Positions 60,931-64,000 of a stretch of 64,000 nt of DNA are shown one piece after another (position 1 is the first letter of the stretch; each line of letters starts with the position of its first letter). The stretch is from Parasponia andersonii (taxonomy: Eukaryota; Streptophyta; Magnoliopsida; Rosales; Cannabaceae). The notes under the pieces were generated by a model. It made no database searches. It saw only the letters and a list, made by a program, of their open reading frames with translations, and was not told the DNA's origin. Location of the stretch: positions 19,449 to 83,448 of the forward strand of contig JXTB01000573.1 of NCBI GenBank assembly GCA_002914805.1, given 5' to 3'. A program made the translations under genes and the position numbers.

Positions 60931-61677
60931 CCATGTGCAAGATGAGTATGCCAATACCTTGAAGAAAACAACAAAGGCTATGACTACTACAGGGAGTGAT
61001 GAAGAATCTAAAGGTAGTCAAGATGAAGATGACAACCATGTAAGTAATCACGTAGCCTTTGGTATTTCTTTGATTTCAGATGATGTTTATTCTTTGCAGA
61101 AATCTACAGGTCCTGTTGCAACACAGGCTACTCAGAGCGGTTCTGTTACAACATCCGGGACAGAAAAAGATCACAATACTGATTCTGGCAGTAATGAATC
61201 TGAACTAAATATAGAATCAATTATGAGAATATGTATTCTTAATGGATTAGAGTAGTTGATCAGAACAGATCACTTGAAGTAAGAATTTCTACCCTTATTC
61301 AGTATAAGGATAATTCAGAAAAAAAAAGTGTAGAAATTAGATGCTTTGCTCGCTGAAAAAGAAGCAAATTTAAAGAAGTCTCAGTTGAACTTGAAAGGAC
61401 TCACAAGTCCTTTAAAATGTTGAATTCAAGGACTTCTAATTTGGATCATATTCTGACAATTGAAAAATCCAGTTCTGATCATAAAGAACTCGGATTTAAA
61501 TGTGAGCACTCTAACTCCAAAACTATTTTTGTTAAGAGTTCGGTTTCTAACTCTAGTGCAGGAACAAGTATTGATGTTGCACTATAGAATAAAATTGCTT
61601 CACCATCATAAGTTACAGGTAATCATGTTGATGTTGCAACACACGTTGCAACACACCATAAATCAGTAGCATCTGGT

Positions 61678-62250
61678 TTGACAGGTAAGTATGGTAAGTT
61701 TATTCCAACTTGCCACTTTTGTGGTATTAAAAGACACATCAGACCTCGGAATTTTACATTGATGAAATTTTTAGAAAATAAATATTTTTCACACATGATT
61801 CCTTTCCAAAGAAAAACACCTAGGAAAAAGATAGATCTTTCGAATAAAATAAAAAAAGTTTGGATTAAAATATCTGAACTGAATTGTTTTGCTGTTTTTA
61901 CTTGTTTTAGAACATGTGCTACTAATGCTTGGTACTTTGATAGTGGGTGTTCTAGACACATGACAGGTGACAAATCCATACTGGAAAATTAAAAGGAAAA
62001 TACTTCTGGTCTTGTCACTTTTGTTGATGGTGAGAAAGGAAGAGTTCTTGGAAGAGGAACTCTCAATGTTGAAGGATTCCCTAGATTGAAGAATGTTTTG
62101 CATGTTGAAAGACTTAAGGCTAACCTGATTAGTATAAGCCAGATTTGTGATCAGAATCTTTATGTTAATTTTACCCGTGATAATTGTGTTGTCATGGATA
62201 AAAGCGGGAACTCTGTTTTAGAAGGATAGAGATCCACTGACAATTGTTGT
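61678..62250 (+). pseudogene. Copia protease region
   Basis: CHFCGIKRHIRP is a second zinc-knuckle-like element. WYFDSGCSRHMTGDKSI contains the aspartic-protease DSG triad and the family's CSRHMTG. A TAA follows ILEN, then VTFVDGEKGRVLGRGTL in the same frame. Confidence 0.85.
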
Positions 62251-62253
62251 ACT

Positions 62254-63319
62254 TTGACTAATCCACAAGCCTATAATAGTGTATCTATGAATGAGATTGA
62301 TTTGCGACATGAAAAACTAGGTCATTTGAATTTTAAAATGTTGAAAAGAATTGTCTCTACAGGTGTTGTTCGAGGATTATCAATTCTTGGTAAAAAAATC
62401 ACCAAGTATATGTGGACCTTTTCAAATTGGGAAATTATTGAAGACTACACACAAAGTTGTACAACATGTTACAACATTGAAGGTGCTGAAGCTACTTCAT
62501 ATGGATCTGATGGGTCCTATTCAAATAGAAAGCATTAGAGGTAAGCATTATGTCTTTGTGTGTATGGATGATTTTTCTAGGTACTCTTAGGTAGATTTTT
62601 TAAGAGAGAAATCAGACACATTTGATGGTTTCAAAACATTGTGTGTGAAACTTAAGACCGAGAAAAATTGCAATATTGGTAAGATAGTGAGAATACAGAG
62701 TGATCACGGTAAAGAATTTGAAAACACTATCTATACTGATTTTTGTAATGAACGTGATATTTCACATGAATTTTCTACACCTAAAACACCTCAACAAAAC
62801 GATGTAGTAGAGAGAAAAAATAGGACTTTGCAAGAAATGGCTTATGTCATGCTCAACAGTAAGAAGCTATCCAAGAGATTATGGGCTGAAGCAATAAGCA
62901 CGACGTGTTACACTATTAACCGTGTCTATTTGTGCCTAGGTACAGCAAAAGCACCCTATGAGATTTGGTGTGTGAAACCTAACCTAAGCTATTTTCATAT
63001 TTTTGGGAGTACATGTTACATCCTAAATAATCGGGAACACTTGGGTAAGTTTGACGCTAAAAGTGATGTAGGTATTTTTCTGAGTTATTCATATAATAGT
63101 AGAGATTATCGTATTTATAACATGAGAACTCAATCTATTATGAAATCTGCTAATGTTGTTATTGATGATCTTAAAGAAGATGAAATTCATAGCTTAATTG
63201 ATGAAGCTGTTGTTGATTCTGTTTCTGATTCACATGTTACAACTCAGCCTGACGCTACTATAGGACCAGACAATCCTGTTACAATATCAGGATCAGATGT
63301 TGTAACATCCCCTAGATAG
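62254..63319 (+). pseudogene. Copia integrase region
   Basis: The GAG-pre-integrase HHCC part reads LRHEKLGHLNFKMLKRIV and then SCTTC. The catalytic core follows: VCMDDFSRYS, IQSDHGKEFEN, TPKTPQQNDVVERKNRTLQE, and FHIFGSTCYILN. The best open piece is 62639-63319. Stops near 62537 and 62590 and a frame change break it. Confidence 0.86.
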
Positions 63320-63347
63320 AGAGACACTTCATTCGCTGAAACCTTCA

Positions 63348-63907
63348 GTGGATATTCATGATCTAATCAGAAGAGAACCATCATCAAGAGTGAAGAAAAA
63401 TCATCCTTCTAATCTTATTATAGATAATCCTGATGATGTGGTGGTCACAAGGAGGAGAAACATAAATTTGGTAAAATATGTGTGCTTTACCTCTATGATT
63501 GAGCCTAAAAATGTTAAGGAAGCCCTATTAGATGAATTTTGGATAAAAACAATACAAAAGGAACTAGAACAGTTCGCTAGGAACGATGTATGGATACTTG
63601 TACCTAGACCTAGAAATTCTAATATGATTGGAATCAAATAGATTTATAAGAACAAATCTGATGAATTTGGTAACATAATTAGAAACAAAAGTAGGTTGGT
63701 TGCCCAAGGATACAAACAAGTTGAGGGCATTGATTTTGATGAAACATTCTCTTGTTGCTAGATTGGAATATATTCGCTTACTTCTTGCTATTGCATGTCT
63801 CATAGGCTTTGCTTTATACTAAATGGATGTAAAAAGTGCATTTTTAAATAGTATTTTGAATGAGGAAGCTTATGTTGAATAACCTAAAGGTTTTGAAGAT
63901 CTATATG
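63348..63907 (+). pseudogene. Copia reverse transcriptase, N-terminal part
   Basis: ALLDEFWIKTIQKELEQFAR and NDVWILVPRPRN open the RT domain. After a stop at 63639-63641 come KSRLVAQGYKQ-like sequence (here RLVAQGYKQVEGIDFDETF), then MDVKSAFLNSILNEEAYVE and PKGFED. Homology ends at about 63903. Confidence 0.82.
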
Positions 63908-64000
63908 TGACATCCCCCGATCCCACATGCGTACGTAAGGATATTCGTAAAAATATTTAGTGAGATCGGGAGACGCCACTCGACTTAAAACTGATAAAAT
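63908..64000. mobile_element. Possible start of another LTR element nested in the Copia RT
   Basis: RT homology stops and tgtgacatcccccgatcccac begins, a TG-started sequence of the kind that opens many plant LTRs. Only 93 bp are visible. Confidence 0.4.

Larger units (their letters stand above)
58900..64000 (+). mobile_element. Ty1/Copia LTR retrotransposon, 5' part, decayed
   Basis: A 5' LTR (58900-59976), a primer-binding site, then gag, protease, integrase and the start of RT read on the plus strand in Copia order (integrase before RT). Stops and frameshifts are frequent. The copy is interrupted near 63907 and the 3' LTR is not in the window. Confidence 0.88.

Noticed and set aside
1..64000. 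CRISPR arrays, rRNA or functional tRNA genes
   Set aside because: None seen. The only tRNA-like promoter boxes belong to the SINE and the weak SINE-like segment.

Overview
The window is nuclear DNA of a flowering plant, almost certainly a eudicot. It is AT-rich and full of (AT)n and (AAT)n tracts. Its genes have short exons with GT-AG introns, and every recognisable protein is plant-type. I cannot name the species from sequence alone.

Layout. The left 23 kb is the genic part and carries four host genes: (1) a two-exon heat-stress transcription factor, best matched to class HsfA3 (2357-4944, +); (2) a six-exon RPF2-type Brix-domain ribosome-biogenesis factor (6222-8189, -), convergent with the HSF and with telo-box and Site II promoter motifs; (3) a seven-exon PCF11-like cleavage/polyadenylation factor with a CID and C-terminal zinc fingers (14902-20796, +); (4) a small three-exon phytosulfokine (PSK) precursor (22535-23065, -), whose last exon encodes the YIYTQ hormone and is too short for ordinary ORF calling. 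Between them lie small DNA transposons: two TAA-flanked MITE-like elements (9986-10904, 13974-14480), a roughly 95-bp foldback element, and a hAT-like element with a clean 9-bp target duplication (23773-24636).

From 25.3 to 49.0 kb there are two related but diverged Ty3/Gypsy (Tat-lineage-like) LTR retrotransposons side by side in the same orientation, with gag-pol on the minus strand. Element A (25265-37526) has a perfect 5-bp target duplication; element B (37821-49003) has a near-perfect one. Both have decayed gag-pol frames that share at least three in-frame stops. Both also carry, between pol and the 3' LTR, a plus-strand (antisense) gene with its own TATA box and conserved spliceosomal-type introns. 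A second conserved antisense ORF follows it. Element A then has two tandem arrays (4 x 74 bp and 4 x about 112 bp) of the kind that can seed satellites. This spliced antisense gene is the most interesting system in the window.

From 49 to 58.9 kb there is gene-poor AT-rich DNA. It holds an RNase H-like (RVT_3 type) pseudogene, a tRNA-derived SINE with a 14-bp target duplication, an unclassified repeat-like block, and a diverged direct duplication (about 53.73-55.19 kb versus 58.23-58.89 kb). From 58.9 kb to the right edge runs a decayed Ty1/Copia element (5' LTR, primer-binding site, gag, protease, integrase, start of RT). Its reading is interrupted near 63.91 kb by what looks like the start of another LTR.

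Coordinates of multi-exon genes are spans from start codon to stop codon; exons are listed in the evidence.
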